From the NCBI GenBank assembly GCA_945901855.1, contig CAMDLT010000001.1, positions 62,001-126,000 of the forward strand: a stretch of 64,000 nucleotides of DNA, read 5' to 3'. How positions within the stretch are numbered: the first letter of the stretch is position 1; each line of letters starts with the position of its first letter. The notes beneath the pieces are model-generated. The model searched no databases, was not told where the DNA came from, and was given only the letters and a program-made list of their open reading frames with translations. Origin of the DNA: Asaia bogorensis. Lineage in GTDB: Bacteria; Pseudomonadota; Alphaproteobacteria; CACIAM-22H2. This document shows, piece after piece, positions 16,606-25,080 of the stretch. A program made the position numbers and the translations under genes.

Positions 16606-17955
16606 TCAGGCAGCGTCGGGTACGCCCGCCATAGCAAGCGCCGATTTTTGGCGTTTTTCGAGCGCGGCGACGTCGAATCCCTCGATCAATCCGTGGAAAG
16701 CGCGGTGCCAATTGACCTCGGCTTTGAGGTGCAAAAACACCGACCCCAAGCCGACGGCCGCGCGGTCCATCAGCACGAATTCGCGCGGCGGTTGCACGCC
16801 GCCCAACGCGCGTAGCTCGGCATGGACCTTTTCGGCGACATCGCGCCCGTAAGCGCCCGAATTGGTCTCGTCGATCGGACGCGCACGGTCTTCCATCAAC
16901 GGGGCATAGATGAAGCTCGCCCAACGGTTGAGCGCTTCCACTTTGACTTTTGAAAGATCTTTGAAGCCCCAGGTTTCGTACGCATGCACGGCGAGCTCCG
17001 TGTCGCCGGTGCTGAGTGCGCGGTAGAGATCGATCACGCCGCCCACAAAGCTCGGCTTGAAGACGCGCACGCAGCCGAAATCGAGCAGATTTATGCCCCC
17101 GTCCGGCCGCACTGCGTAATTGCCCAGATGCGGATCGCCATGGATGGCCCCAAATCCGTAGAACGGCACGTACCAGGCGCAAAACATGTTGATCGCCACC
17201 TGGTTGCGCAACTCGACCGGCGCGTCCTTGAGCGTCAAAAGCCCGGCCCCATCGAGCCATGTCATCGACAGCAGTCGCGCGGTCGAAAGGGCGGGCACTG
17301 CTTTTGGCACCTGAATGGCCGGTTCGCCCGCCAGCATCTGCGCATAGAGCGCCATATGGCGGGCCTCGCGCGTGTAGTCGAGTTCTTCGCGCAGGCGCGC
17401 GGACAGCTCAGCATGGATTTGGCCCGTGCGGATCGCCGGATCGTAGCGTTCGTAGATGCCAAAGATCAGCCGCAGCTGCTTCAAATCCGCTTCGACTGCC
17501 GAGGCCATATCGGGATATTGCAGCTTGCAGGCGAGGCGCGTGCCGTCGGCTGCCGTCGCACGATGCACTTGGCCCAGCGACGCTGCCGCTGCCGCCTCGC
17601 GTTCGAAGGTCGCAAAGCGGCTTTGCCAGTCAGGGCCAAGTTCGGACGCCATGCGCCGCTTGACGAAGGGCCAGCCCATCGCGGGCGCGTTGGATTGAAG
17701 CTGCGAAAGCTCGGCGACGTATTCGTCGGGCAAAGCGTCGGGTATGGTCGACATCAACTGCGCGACCTTCATCAGCGGTCCTTTGAGACCGCCGAGCGCC
17801 GCGCGCAGCTCGCCCGCATGGCGTTCGCGGTCGAGCTTGATGCCCAGCACGCGCTCGGCCCCCAGTCGCACGGCCAGCCCGCCCACGGCCGTGCCCACGC
17901 GCGCATAGCGCGCCATGCGTCCGCCCAGCCGGTTGGATTCGCCCGGACCCGCCAT
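16606..17955 (-). CDS. ABC1/ADCK (UbiB-like) atypical kinase
   Basis: 449 residues. ABC1-family hallmarks are the N-terminal KGPLMKVAQLMS (family KxGQ, here K63-V-A-Q66), an Ala-rich loop instead of a P-loop (AAAAASLGQVH, 121-131), the ATP-site lysine K144 (ACKLQYP), HGDPHLGNYAV and DFGCVRVF. The glycine of KxGQ is alanine here, which is unusual. No C-terminal membrane pair is seen, so it is nearer the ADCK/ABC1 type than classical UbiB. The family supports ubiquinone synthesis or lipid homeostasis. Its ATG (17955-17953) overlaps the PepF stop as ATGA, indicating translational coupling. Confidence 0.9.
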   Translation of the reverse strand: MAGPGESNRLGGRMARYARVGTAVGGLAVRLGAERVLGIKLDRERHAGELRAALGGLKGPLMKVAQLMSTIPDALPDEYVAELSQLQSNAPAMGWPFVKRRMASELGPDWQSRFATFEREAAAAASLGQVHRATAADGTRLACKLQYPDMASAVEADLKQLRLIFGIYERYDPAIRTGQIHAELSARLREELDYTREARHMALYAQMLAGEPAIQVPKAVPALSTARLLSMTWLDGAGLLTLKDAPVELRNQVAINMFCAWYVPFYGFGAIHGDPHLGNYAVRPDGGINLLDFGCVRVFKPSFVGGVIDLYRALSTGDTELAVHAYETWGFKDLSKVKVEALNRWASFIYAPLMEDRARPIDETNSGAYGRDVAEKVHAELRALGGVQPPREFVLMDRAAVGLGSVFLHLKAEVNWHRAFHGLIEGFDVAALEKRQKSALAMAGVPDAA

Positions 17956-19742
17956 CAGAGCGTTTCGAGTTCGTCGATGAAACCTTCGACCACGCCAAGC
18001 CCTTGGCGCCAGAAGCCGGGGTCGGAGGCATCCAGCCCGAACGGGGCCAGCAATTCCTTGTGCCGCTTGCTGCCGCCCGCGCGCAGCATCGCAAGATACT
18101 TCTCGGCGAATCCCTCGGGCGTTTTGCGGTAGAGCGCGTAGAGCGAATTCACCAGGCAATCGCCGAATGCGTAGGCGTAGACATAGAAGGGCGTGTGCAC
18201 AAAATGCGGGATGTAGGTCCAGTAGTGGCTGTATTCGTCGTCGTACCGGAAGACGGGGCCCAGGCTCTCGCGCTGCACGTCCATCCAGATTTCGCCGATG
18301 CGGTCGGGCATCAGTTCGCCGCCGCGCCGTTCGTCGTGGACGCGCTTCTCGAACGTGCAGAACGCGATCTGGCGCACGACCGTGTTGAGCATGTCTTCGA
18401 CTTTGCCCGCCAGCATCGCCTTGCGGCGCTTGGGGTCGCCGGCTTGCGCCAGCATCTTGCGGAAGGTGAGCATCTCGCCGAAGACCGACGCGGTTTCGGC
18501 GAGCGTGAGGGGCGTGTCGGCCAGCAAATGGCCTTGGCCTGCGGCCAGCAGCTGGTGCACGCCGTGGCCCAGCTCGTGCGCCAGCGTCATCACGTCGCGC
18601 GTCTTGCCCTGGAAGTTGAGGAGCAAGTAAGGATGTGCCGACGGTACGGTCGGATGCGCAAATGCGCCCGGCGCCTTGCCCGCGCGCACGCCCGCATCGA
18701 TCCACGGATTGTCGAAGAAGCGTTTGCCAAGACCGGCGAGCTCGCCCGAGAAATCGCCGTAGGCCTCCAGCACCGTATCGCGCGCCTGCGGCCACCCGAT
18801 AGTGGCGTCGTCGGCCAGCGGCAACGGCGCGTTGCGGTCCCAATAGTCCAGCCGATCGACGCCGAACCATTTGGCCTTGAGCGCGTAATAGCGGTGCGAC
18901 AGGCGCGGATAGGATTGGTGGACGGCCGTCATTAGCGCATCGACGACTTCGTCTTCGACGCGATTGGCCAAATTGCGCGACGAAATCGGCGCCGCGTAAT
19001 GGCGCCACTTGTCCTCGATCTGCTTGTCTTTGGCGAGCGTGTTGGTGATCAGCGCAAACAGGCGCGCATTGTCGCCAAGCGTTTTGCCGATCGCTTTGGC
19101 GGCGGTTTTGCGCACTTTGCCGTCTCGGTCGGACAAAAGATGCAACGCTTCGGCCGAGGTCATGCTCGTGCCGTCCACGTCGAAACGCAGACCCGCCATG
19201 GTTTCGTCGAACAGCCGTGTCCAGGCCGCGCGCCCGGCGACGTATTTTTCGTGCAGCAGCTTTTCCATCTCATCCGGCAATTGATGCGGGCGGAAGCTGC
19301 GGAGGTCGGAAAGCCACGGCGCGTAGCGCTGCAGCGCGGGGTCGGCCAGCTTCTTGGCGAGATCGCGGTCGTCGAGCCGGTTGAGTTCGAGCGTGAAGAA
19401 TAGCGTGTGCGACGCGGCCCCGTTCACGCGTTCTTGGACGCCCTGATAGAATTTCGCGATCGCCGGGTCCGACTGGTCGCCCGCATAGGTCAGGTCCGAA
19501 AAACTCGACAGGCGCGACAGCCGCTCGTCGAGCTTTTCGTAAAGCGCGATCGCTGCCGCCAATTCGGCGCCCGACAACGCGCCAAGCTTGTCGGCGTATT
19601 GCGCCGCAAAAGCCGCCGCATCGGCCAAGGCCGCATCGAGCGCCGCCGCGAGTTCCGGTGAATCCCGGCCTGGAAACAGGTCGGACAGATTCCACACCGG
19701 CAAACTGTCCGATGCGGCAGAATTTTTCGCGGCTGACGCCAT
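17955..19742 (-). CDS. pepF: M3 family oligoendopeptidase (PepF-like)
   Basis: 595 residues, normal for oligoendopeptidase F. The zinc motif is HELGH in LAHELGHGVHQLL, with the third ligand in TLAETASVFGEMLTFRKML about 25 residues later. It is a cytoplasmic metallopeptidase that degrades oligopeptides of roughly 7-17 residues. Start ATG 19742 fits the family N-terminus (SLPVWNLSDLFPG). It is divergent from the acyl-CoA ligase (95 nt), where both promoters must lie, and coupled by ATGA to the ABC1 kinase. This peptidase/ABC1-kinase pairing has no obvious pathway logic. Confidence 0.93.
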   Translation of the reverse strand: MASAAKNSAASDSLPVWNLSDLFPGRDSPELAAALDAALADAAAFAAQYADKLGALSGAELAAAIALYEKLDERLSRLSSFSDLTYAGDQSDPAIAKFYQGVQERVNGAASHTLFFTLELNRLDDRDLAKKLADPALQRYAPWLSDLRSFRPHQLPDEMEKLLHEKYVAGRAAWTRLFDETMAGLRFDVDGTSMTSAEALHLLSDRDGKVRKTAAKAIGKTLGDNARLFALITNTLAKDKQIEDKWRHYAAPISSRNLANRVEDEVVDALMTAVHQSYPRLSHRYYALKAKWFGVDRLDYWDRNAPLPLADDATIGWPQARDTVLEAYGDFSGELAGLGKRFFDNPWIDAGVRAGKAPGAFAHPTVPSAHPYLLLNFQGKTRDVMTLAHELGHGVHQLLAAGQGHLLADTPLTLAETASVFGEMLTFRKMLAQAGDPKRRKAMLAGKVEDMLNTVVRQIAFCTFEKRVHDERRGGELMPDRIGEIWMDVQRESLGPVFRYDDEYSHYWTYIPHFVHTPFYVYAYAFGDCLVNSLYALYRKTPEGFAEKYLAMLRAGGSKRHKELLAPFGLDASDPGFWRQGLGVVEGFIDELETL

Positions 19743-19837
19743 GGCGCAATCCAGTGCTTGGAATTGAAGAGACCAACGATCATATAAGTCGGTTAAGGCA
19801 GCACGCCAAGCGCCGCACTTCGAGGGAGACTTCGCCC

Positions 19838-21577
19838 GTGGTCGATTACGTCAAATGTCCCAATCTGTTGCGACTGTTTTTCGACCAAGCCGAAAAGCTC
19901 GGCGACGCGCCCTTTATGGTCGCCAAAAAGGACGGAACTTGGCAGCCGACGACCTGGCGCCAGGCGGCCGATGCCGTTCGCCTGCTCGCGCGCGGGCTCG
20001 CCTCGCTTGGCATCGCGCGCGGCGACCGGATCGGACTTGTCGCCGAAAACCGCCCCGAATGGCTGATCGCGGACCTCGCGATCATGGCGGCCGGGGCGAT
20101 CACGGTGCCGGCCTATACGACGAACACGGTCGCGGATCATCGCTATATCTTGTCGAATGTCGGCGCAAAAGCCGTAATTGCGTCGAATGCCGCCTTGAGC
20201 GCCAAGGCAATCGAGGCGGCGCGCGATTCCGGCCCATCGTGCAAATTCGTCGTCGCGATGGAGATGCCAAACATCGCCCAGCATCCGGGTATCGACGTGC
20301 ACGCGTGGGACAGCGTGCTCGCGCGCGGCCAGCAAGCGCCCGACAATGTCGATGCCATGGTTGCAAGCCTCCAGCGCACGGACATCGCGTGCGTGATCCA
20401 CACGTCGGGCACGGGCGGTTTGCCGCGCGGCGTGATGCTGGCGCACGGCTCGATCCTGTGCAACGCGATGGGGGCGGACGATTTCGTGCGAATGCTGGGC
20501 AGCGGCGAAAATGTTTTCCTGTGCTTCCTGCCGCTCTCGCACGCTTACGAACATTCGGTGTGCGTGGGCGTTGCCGTGGGAATCGGCGCCACGATCCATT
20601 TTGCCGAGAGTCTCGACAAGCTGTCGGCCAACATGGTCGAGGTGCGGCCGACTTTGATGACGGCGGTGCCGCGGCTATACGAAGCCTTCCACCAGCGCGT
20701 GCTGGGCGGGCTTGCAAAGGCGAGCCCGCTCAAGCAAAAAATGTTCGGCGCGGCACTGGCGCTCGGCACCAAGCGCTATCGCGGGGAAAGTCTGGGCCTG
20801 TTCGAAGCTCTGGCCGATCGCGTTCTCGACAAACTGGTGCGCGACAAGGTGCGCGCGCGTTTCGGCGGCCGGTTGAAGGCATTCGTATCGGGCGGTGCCG
20901 CGCTCAATCCGGAAATCGGCGTGTTTTTCCAAGCCCTGGGCGTGCGCGTGCTGCAAGGCTACGGGCAAACGGAAGCGGGCCCCGTCGTTTCGTGCAACCA
21001 GCCTTTCAAGGAACGCATGGATACGGTCGGCATACCGTTGAAGGGCGTCGAAGTGCGCATCGCCGAGGATGGCGAAATTTTGGTGCGCGGCGAACTGGTC
21101 ATGGCAGGCTACTGGAACGATCCGGTCGGCACCGCCCAAACCGTGCGCGACGGCTGGCTGCATACGGGCGATATCGGCTTTTTCGATGCGCAAGGGCGCC
21201 TTGGAATCACCGACCGCAAGCGCGATTTCATCAAGAACTCGGGCGGCGACATGATCGCCCCTTCGAAAGTCGAAGGCGTCTTGCTGCTCGAGCCGGAAAT
21301 CGCGCAGGCGATGGTGGTGGGCGACGGCAAACCCTATCTTTCGGCCGTGTTGGTCGCGCGCCCCGAGGCGACGGGGCCAGACAATCCGCGCGCGGCGCTC
21401 GACAAGGCCGTCGAGCGCGCCAACGCAAAGCTGGCGCTGCCCGAACGCGTGCGCAAATTTGTGGTGGCGTCGGAACCTTTTACCATTGAAAATGCACAGA
21501 TGACGCCGACCCTCAAGGTGCGTCGCCACGTAGTGCGGGAACTCTATGCCGGCGCGCTGGAGGCGCTCTACAAATGA
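19838..21577 (+). CDS. AMP-dependent long-chain acyl-CoA synthetase/ligase
   Basis: 579 residues of the ANL superfamily, long-chain ACSL/FadD15-like form. The P-loop is IHTSGTGGLPRGVMLAHG (about 188-205; the usual lysine is Arg), the A5 motif is YGQTEAGPVVS, and GWLHTGDIGFFDAQGRLGITDRK contains the adenylate-contacting Asp. The C-terminal lysine segment is unusual (TPTLKVRR). I choose GTG 19838 (VVDYVKCPN), with AGGGAG at 19823-19828; the open frame upstream is antisense of pepF. Its stop overlaps the BON lipoprotein start (ATGA). It activates fatty acids for degradation or membrane use. Confidence 0.9.
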   Translation: MVDYVKCPNLLRLFFDQAEKLGDAPFMVAKKDGTWQPTTWRQAADAVRLLARGLASLGIARGDRIGLVAENRPEWLIADLAIMAAGAITVPAYTTNTVADHRYILSNVGAKAVIASNAALSAKAIEAARDSGPSCKFVVAMEMPNIAQHPGIDVHAWDSVLARGQQAPDNVDAMVASLQRTDIACVIHTSGTGGLPRGVMLAHGSILCNAMGADDFVRMLGSGENVFLCFLPLSHAYEHSVCVGVAVGIGATIHFAESLDKLSANMVEVRPTLMTAVPRLYEAFHQRVLGGLAKASPLKQKMFGAALALGTKRYRGESLGLFEALADRVLDKLVRDKVRARFGGRLKAFVSGGAALNPEIGVFFQALGVRVLQGYGQTEAGPVVSCNQPFKERMDTVGIPLKGVEVRIAEDGEILVRGELVMAGYWNDPVGTAQTVRDGWLHTGDIGFFDAQGRLGITDRKRDFIKNSGGDMIAPSKVEGVLLLEPEIAQAMVVGDGKPYLSAVLVARPEATGPDNPRAALDKAVERANAKLALPERVRKFVVASEPFTIENAQMTPTLKVRRHVVRELYAGALEALYK

Positions 21578-22134
21578 CCAAATTCGCCTTGCTGATTTTG
21601 GCCGCCCTTTCCGTATCGGCGTGCGGAGCGCCCCCGGGCGTTTCGACGATCGCGCGTCTTGCGACCGAGGATCGTACGTCTGCCCAGATCACCGAAGACA
21701 ACCGCATCTTGATCGCCTTCAACCGGGCGGTCGCCGGCGAGTCGGGCGCTTTGTTTCGCGACGTCTCGACCGATGTCTACGTCACGCGCGTGATGCTGAC
21801 CGGTGCGGTACCCCAAGCGCCGGCAAAGGCGCGTGCCGAAGCGCTGGCGCGCGCGGTACCGGGCGTATCGCAGGTCTTCAACGAAATCCAGGTCACCGGC
21901 GAAGGCGGAATTGGCGCCACTGCCAACGATCTGTTGATCGAGCAGAAATTGGGCGTGAAGCTGCTGGCGGCGGACGGCGTCAAGTCCGTGAATTTCCGCT
22001 ACCGCGCGGTCAACGGCACGGTCTATTTGTTCGGTCGCGCGCACAGCCAGACGGAGCTCGACAAGGCGATCGCCGAGTCGCGTTCGACCGACAACGTGCG
22101 CCGCGTCGTGAGCCACGTGCGCTTGCAGCCCTGA
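21574..22134 (+). CDS. Dual BON-domain lipoprotein (DolP/YraP-like)
   Basis: 186 residues. An N-terminal lipoprotein signal with lipobox SVSAC (Cys17) is followed by two BON domains at about 40-110 (LFRDVSTDVYVTRVMLTGAV...VFNEIQV) and 115-186 (LLIEQKLGVKLLAADGVKSV...VRRVVSHVRLQ). This is the architecture of DolP, an outer-membrane-associated lipoprotein that binds anionic phospholipid and supports envelope integrity. The start overlaps the acyl-CoA ligase stop (ATGA). Placement with a lipid-activating enzyme is consistent with an envelope role but does not prove one. Confidence 0.88.
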   Translation: MTKFALLILAALSVSACGAPPGVSTIARLATEDRTSAQITEDNRILIAFNRAVAGESGALFRDVSTDVYVTRVMLTGAVPQAPAKARAEALARAVPGVSQVFNEIQVTGEGGIGATANDLLIEQKLGVKLLAADGVKSVNFRYRAVNGTVYLFGRAHSQTELDKAIAESRSTDNVRRVVSHVRLQP

Positions 22135-22144
22135 GTTTCTCGGC

Positions 22145-22678
22145 ATGGCGGATCTCATCAACATTCGGCTGCATGCCGCGCGTCTGATCTTGCGCGCGCC
22201 CGCCGCGCCGGACGCACCGGATTTGGCGCGTTGGTGCGCGGATTGGGAATTGGCGCGCTGGACCGCCAACATCCCGCACCCTTACGCGCTTGCCGATGCC
22301 GAACGCTTCATCGTTGCTGCGCGTGCAGGGATGGCAGATGCGCGCACGCTGTCGTTTGTCGTCGAACGCGCCGACGCGCCGGGCGTTATCGGCGCGATCG
22401 GCATCAGCCTCGACGGACCGGGCGAGGAGGGCGATATTGGCTGGTGGATCGGCGCTCCGTTCCAAGGGTGCGGCTACGCGAGCGAGGCCGCCGCATGCGC
22501 GGTCGATTTCGCGCGTGCTATGGGCGTTAAGCGCTTGACGGCAGGCACGCATCCCGACAATCTGGCGTCGCAATCCGTTGTGCGCAAACTCGGCATGCGG
22601 CGATCCGGCCGTTTGTTTCGGGCCCAGCCCGCGCGCGGTGCGCCGATCGAAACGCTGGAGTTCGTGCTGACGCTTTAG
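22145..22678 (+). CDS. GNAT family N-acetyltransferase
   Basis: 177 residues, RimJ/RimL-like GNAT (Acetyltransf_3). The start IRLHAARLILRAPAAPDAPDL is typical, and the acetyl-CoA site is EGDIGWWIGAPFQGCGYASE (motif QxxGxA), followed by KRLTAGTHPDNLASQSVVRKLGM. It probably acetylates a protein N-terminus or a small amine; the substrate is not determinable. Third gene of the acyl-CoA ligase operon, 10 nt after the BON gene and 11 nt before the hydrolase. Confidence 0.92.
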   Translation: MADLINIRLHAARLILRAPAAPDAPDLARWCADWELARWTANIPHPYALADAERFIVAARAGMADARTLSFVVERADAPGVIGAIGISLDGPGEEGDIGWWIGAPFQGCGYASEAAACAVDFARAMGVKRLTAGTHPDNLASQSVVRKLGMRRSGRLFRAQPARGAPIETLEFVLTL

Positions 22679-22689
22679 GAGCTTGGACG

Positions 22690-23850
22690 ATGCGCTGGAG
22701 CGCTACGTTTGTTTTGCTGGCCCTGTTGGCCGCAAGCCCGGTTCGGGCGGAGTACGAAGTCGTGCAGGGCTTCGAGGATCTGGCGCCGCGCGGTCCCGAC
22801 AAGGCGCTTGGCATCTTGATCTGGAATCATGGGGTTGCCGGCCAGACCGACCAAAGCGCCGCGCCGCCGCCGCCATACGCGCGCGATCTCCATGCCGCAG
22901 GCTGGGACGTTATCCGCATCAAGCGCAACGCGCTGCACCAGAGCGGCGGCTGGGCGGGGTCGGGACTGCGCCATGTCGCGCGAACGGTTGCCGAGGTCGA
23001 GCGCGTCAAGGCGCAGGGCTACAATCGCGTTATTCTCGCGGGCCAGAGCTACGGCGGCGCCATTGCGCTGGAAGCCGCACGCAAGATCGATGTTTACGCG
23101 ATCGTTCCCTCGGCACCGGGAACGGGCGTGTCGATGCAGGAACTGGGCAGCGCAATGCTGAGCACGCACGGAACCACGCAGCTCTACGCCGCCCTGGGCG
23201 ACGGCAAATTCGAGCGCGCGGCGGCGATTCTGCCCTTTGCCGACGAGTACGCAGCGAGCGCGCCCGACCGTGGCGTGCGCAGCCGCGAGGTCATGGCCAA
23301 GCGCGATACGCCCTATCTGCCGCTCGACGATCTGTCGACCCAGCTGGTGACGCATGGCGCAGCTAGCACGGCGCTGATGACGTTTGCCTATTCGAAATGC
23401 CTTGTGGCGTTTCTCGATCCCCACACGCCGCGCGCGGCCGGCCTTGCGCGATGCGGCGCCGACGGCTTGCCGCCAAGCCCCGACAAACTCGCCGAAACGG
23501 CGACGCTCAAACCCGCCAAAATGCCGACGGGCGAATGGTGGAAGCCCTACGAAGGCGTGTGGGTCGGCGCTTGGGGCGATCCCGTGCTGGTGTCGGTGGC
23601 GCTCGAGCAAACCGCAACGGGCTACGAATTGGTCTATCTCTTTGGCAAACCCAAATCGGCCGAATTGGGGCGCACCTACCGCGTACCGGCCGCGCTCAAC
23701 GGCCGGATCGTCACGGCCGAACTGCCGCACCAGACGGTCACGCTCGATTTCAACCAGGCAACGCGCCAAATTGTGCTGGGTTGGAAAAACAAAGAAGGCC
23801 GCAGCGGCAGCACGCGCTTGCGCAAGATCGACGGCGCGCCGGCCAGCTGA
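22690..23850 (+). CDS. Exported alpha/beta hydrolase-like protein
   Basis: 386 residues with a Sec signal peptide (1-20, cleavage after VRA). Residues 35-260 look like an alpha/beta hydrolase: WNHGVAGQT oxyanion region, then GQSYGG with nucleophile S120. Residues ~285-386 form a second, beta-rich domain (WKPYEGVWVGAWGDPVLVSV) that I do not recognise. It is preceded by a good AGGAG. Last gene of a four-gene operon and convergent with the epimerase (6 nt apart). Periplasmic serine hydrolase is inferred; the acid and base of the triad were not assigned. Confidence 0.75.
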   Translation: MRWSATFVLLALLAASPVRAEYEVVQGFEDLAPRGPDKALGILIWNHGVAGQTDQSAAPPPPYARDLHAAGWDVIRIKRNALHQSGGWAGSGLRHVARTVAEVERVKAQGYNRVILAGQSYGGAIALEAARKIDVYAIVPSAPGTGVSMQELGSAMLSTHGTTQLYAALGDGKFERAAAILPFADEYAASAPDRGVRSREVMAKRDTPYLPLDDLSTQLVTHGAASTALMTFAYSKCLVAFLDPHTPRAAGLARCGADGLPPSPDKLAETATLKPAKMPTGEWWKPYEGVWVGAWGDPVLVSVALEQTATGYELVYLFGKPKSAELGRTYRVPAALNGRIVTAELPHQTVTLDFNQATRQIVLGWKNKEGRSGSTRLRKIDGAPAS

Positions 23851-23856
23851 CCGGGG

Positions 23857-24831
23857 TCAACTATTGGTATAGCGCCGGTACCAGGCCACGAAATTCGGCA
23901 CGCCGACATCGATCGCCGTGCGTGGCTCGAAGCCCAGATCGCGCGTCGAGGCTTCGATATCGGCGAAGCTTTCCGGCACGTCGCCCGCCTGCAGCGGCTG
24001 CAGGTCGAGCACGGCTTTGTGGTTGGTCGCGCGTTCGATGAGCTCGACAAAGCGCAGCAGCGGCTCCGATTTGTGGTTGCCCAGATTGTAGACCCGGTGG
24101 CGCGCAGCGGTGCCGGGCGGCGGCACATGGTCGAGCGCCGCGACCACGCCCGCAACGATGTCGTCGATATAGGTGAAATCGCGCCGCATCTGCCCGTTGT
24201 TGAAAACCGGGATGGGTTCGCCCGCCAGAATTTTTTTTGTGAAAATCCACAGCGCCATGTCGGGTCGGCCCCACGGTCCGTAAACCGTGAAAAACCGCAA
24301 ACCCGTGGCAGGCAAATCATAGAGATGGCTGAAGCAGTGGCCGATCAATTCGTTGGCGGCCTTGGTCGCGGCATAAAGCGAGACCGGCCTGTCGATTTTG
24401 TCGGTGACGTCGAAGGGCAGCTTCGTATTGCCGCCATACACTGACGAGGACGATGCATAGACCAGATGCTTGATCCCGCCGTGGCGGCGGCAGGCTTCGA
24501 CGACATTGAAATACCCGACAATGTTGGTGCGGATATAGACGTCGGGGTTGGTGATCGAATAGCGCACGCCTGCCTGCGCCGCCAGATGCACCACGCGATC
24601 GACGCCGCCCTCGCGAAGGGCCGCGGCAAATGCGCCGTCGGCGGCGATGTCGGCGCGTACCATGCGAAAATTCGCATTCTTCGCAAGCTCGGCTGCGCGC
24701 GCTTCCTTGAGCGCAACGTCGTAATAAGGATCGAAATTGTCGAAGCCCATGACGTGCTCGCCGCGCGCGAGCAACGTTTTTGCAACAGAAAACCCGATGA
24801 ATCCGGCAGCTCCGGTGACAAGCACGCTCAT
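23857..24831 (-). CDS. NAD-dependent epimerase, UDP-glucuronate 4-epimerase type
   Basis: 324 residues, extended SDR. The N-terminal VTGAAGFIGFSVAKTLL binds NAD and FDNFDPYYDVALKEARAAEL is characteristic of UDP-glucuronate 4-epimerases. ASSSSVYGGN with SLYAATKAANEL provides the Ser/Tyr-x3-Lys centre, and RFFTVYGPWGRPDMA is the family's substrate-binding stretch. It converts UDP-glucuronate to UDP-galacturonate for polysaccharide or LPS. No other glycan gene is adjacent, apart from the distant GT4 gene at 1503. Confidence 0.92.
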   Translation of the reverse strand: MSVLVTGAAGFIGFSVAKTLLARGEHVMGFDNFDPYYDVALKEARAAELAKNANFRMVRADIAADGAFAAALREGGVDRVVHLAAQAGVRYSITNPDVYIRTNIVGYFNVVEACRRHGGIKHLVYASSSSVYGGNTKLPFDVTDKIDRPVSLYAATKAANELIGHCFSHLYDLPATGLRFFTVYGPWGRPDMALWIFTKKILAGEPIPVFNNGQMRRDFTYIDDIVAGVVAALDHVPPPGTAARHRVYNLGNHKSEPLLRFVELIERATNHKAVLDLQPLQAGDVPESFADIEASTRDLGFEPRTAIDVGVPNFVAWYRRYTNS

Positions 24832-24890
24832 GGCTTGCGCCTTTTAGCCGCCTTGGGCGGCAAAATCACGCGTCTTTTGCGCCAACCCCC

Positions 24891-24920
24891 TGGACAGTCC
24901 CCAAATTCGGCTGCTAGCTT
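24891..24920 (+). promoter_or_regulatory. Predicted trpL-trpE(G) promoter
   Basis: TGGACA (24891-24896) and TAGCTT (24915-24920) are 18 nt apart. The -10 ends 7 nt before the ATG of trpL, so transcription would begin at or next to the start codon, a leaderless arrangement. The -10 match is only fair. Confidence 0.5.
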
Positions 24921-24927
24921 GAACGCT

Positions 24928-24978
24928 ATGGAAGACAACGCGCTTCGCATCGTTCGTTGGCAGGCTTGGTGGCGCTGA
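24928..24978 (+). CDS. trpL: trp leader peptide TrpL
   Basis: A 16-codon frame, MEDNALRIVRWQAWWR, with three Trp codons in its last six and a TGA stop 102 nt before trpE(G). Short Trp-rich peptides like this precede trpE(G) in rhizobia and Azospirillum and control it by attenuation: ribosome stalling at Trp codons when charged tRNA-Trp is scarce favours read-through. No Shine-Dalgarno sequence is present and the predicted -10 lies 7 nt upstream, consistent with leaderless translation. The last codons form one arm of a hairpin whose loop is the stop codon (24970-24975 with 24979-24984). Confidence 0.88.
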   Translation: MEDNALRIVRWQAWWR

Positions 24979-25037
24979 GCGCCAGCCAATCCCTTTTCCC
25001 TTTCCCGATTCAAGCGATCGACCGATTTTTCTGCTGC

Positions 25038-25068
25038 CCCGCGCGCCAAACGCGGGTGCCGCGATTTT
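25038..25068 (+). promoter_or_regulatory. trp attenuator: mutually exclusive hairpins
   Basis: Antiterminator candidate: CCCGCG (25038-25043) with CGCGGG (25051-25056). Terminator candidate: CGCGG (25051-25055) with CCGCG (25059-25063), loop GTG, followed by ATTTT (25064-25068). They share 25051-25055, so only one can form. GCGCCA at 25043-25048 could also pair with TGGCGC at the end of trpL. The terminator stem is short, and exactly how the ribosome selects between the folds is inferred. Confidence 0.6.
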
Positions 25069-25080
25069 GCCGAGGATGCC

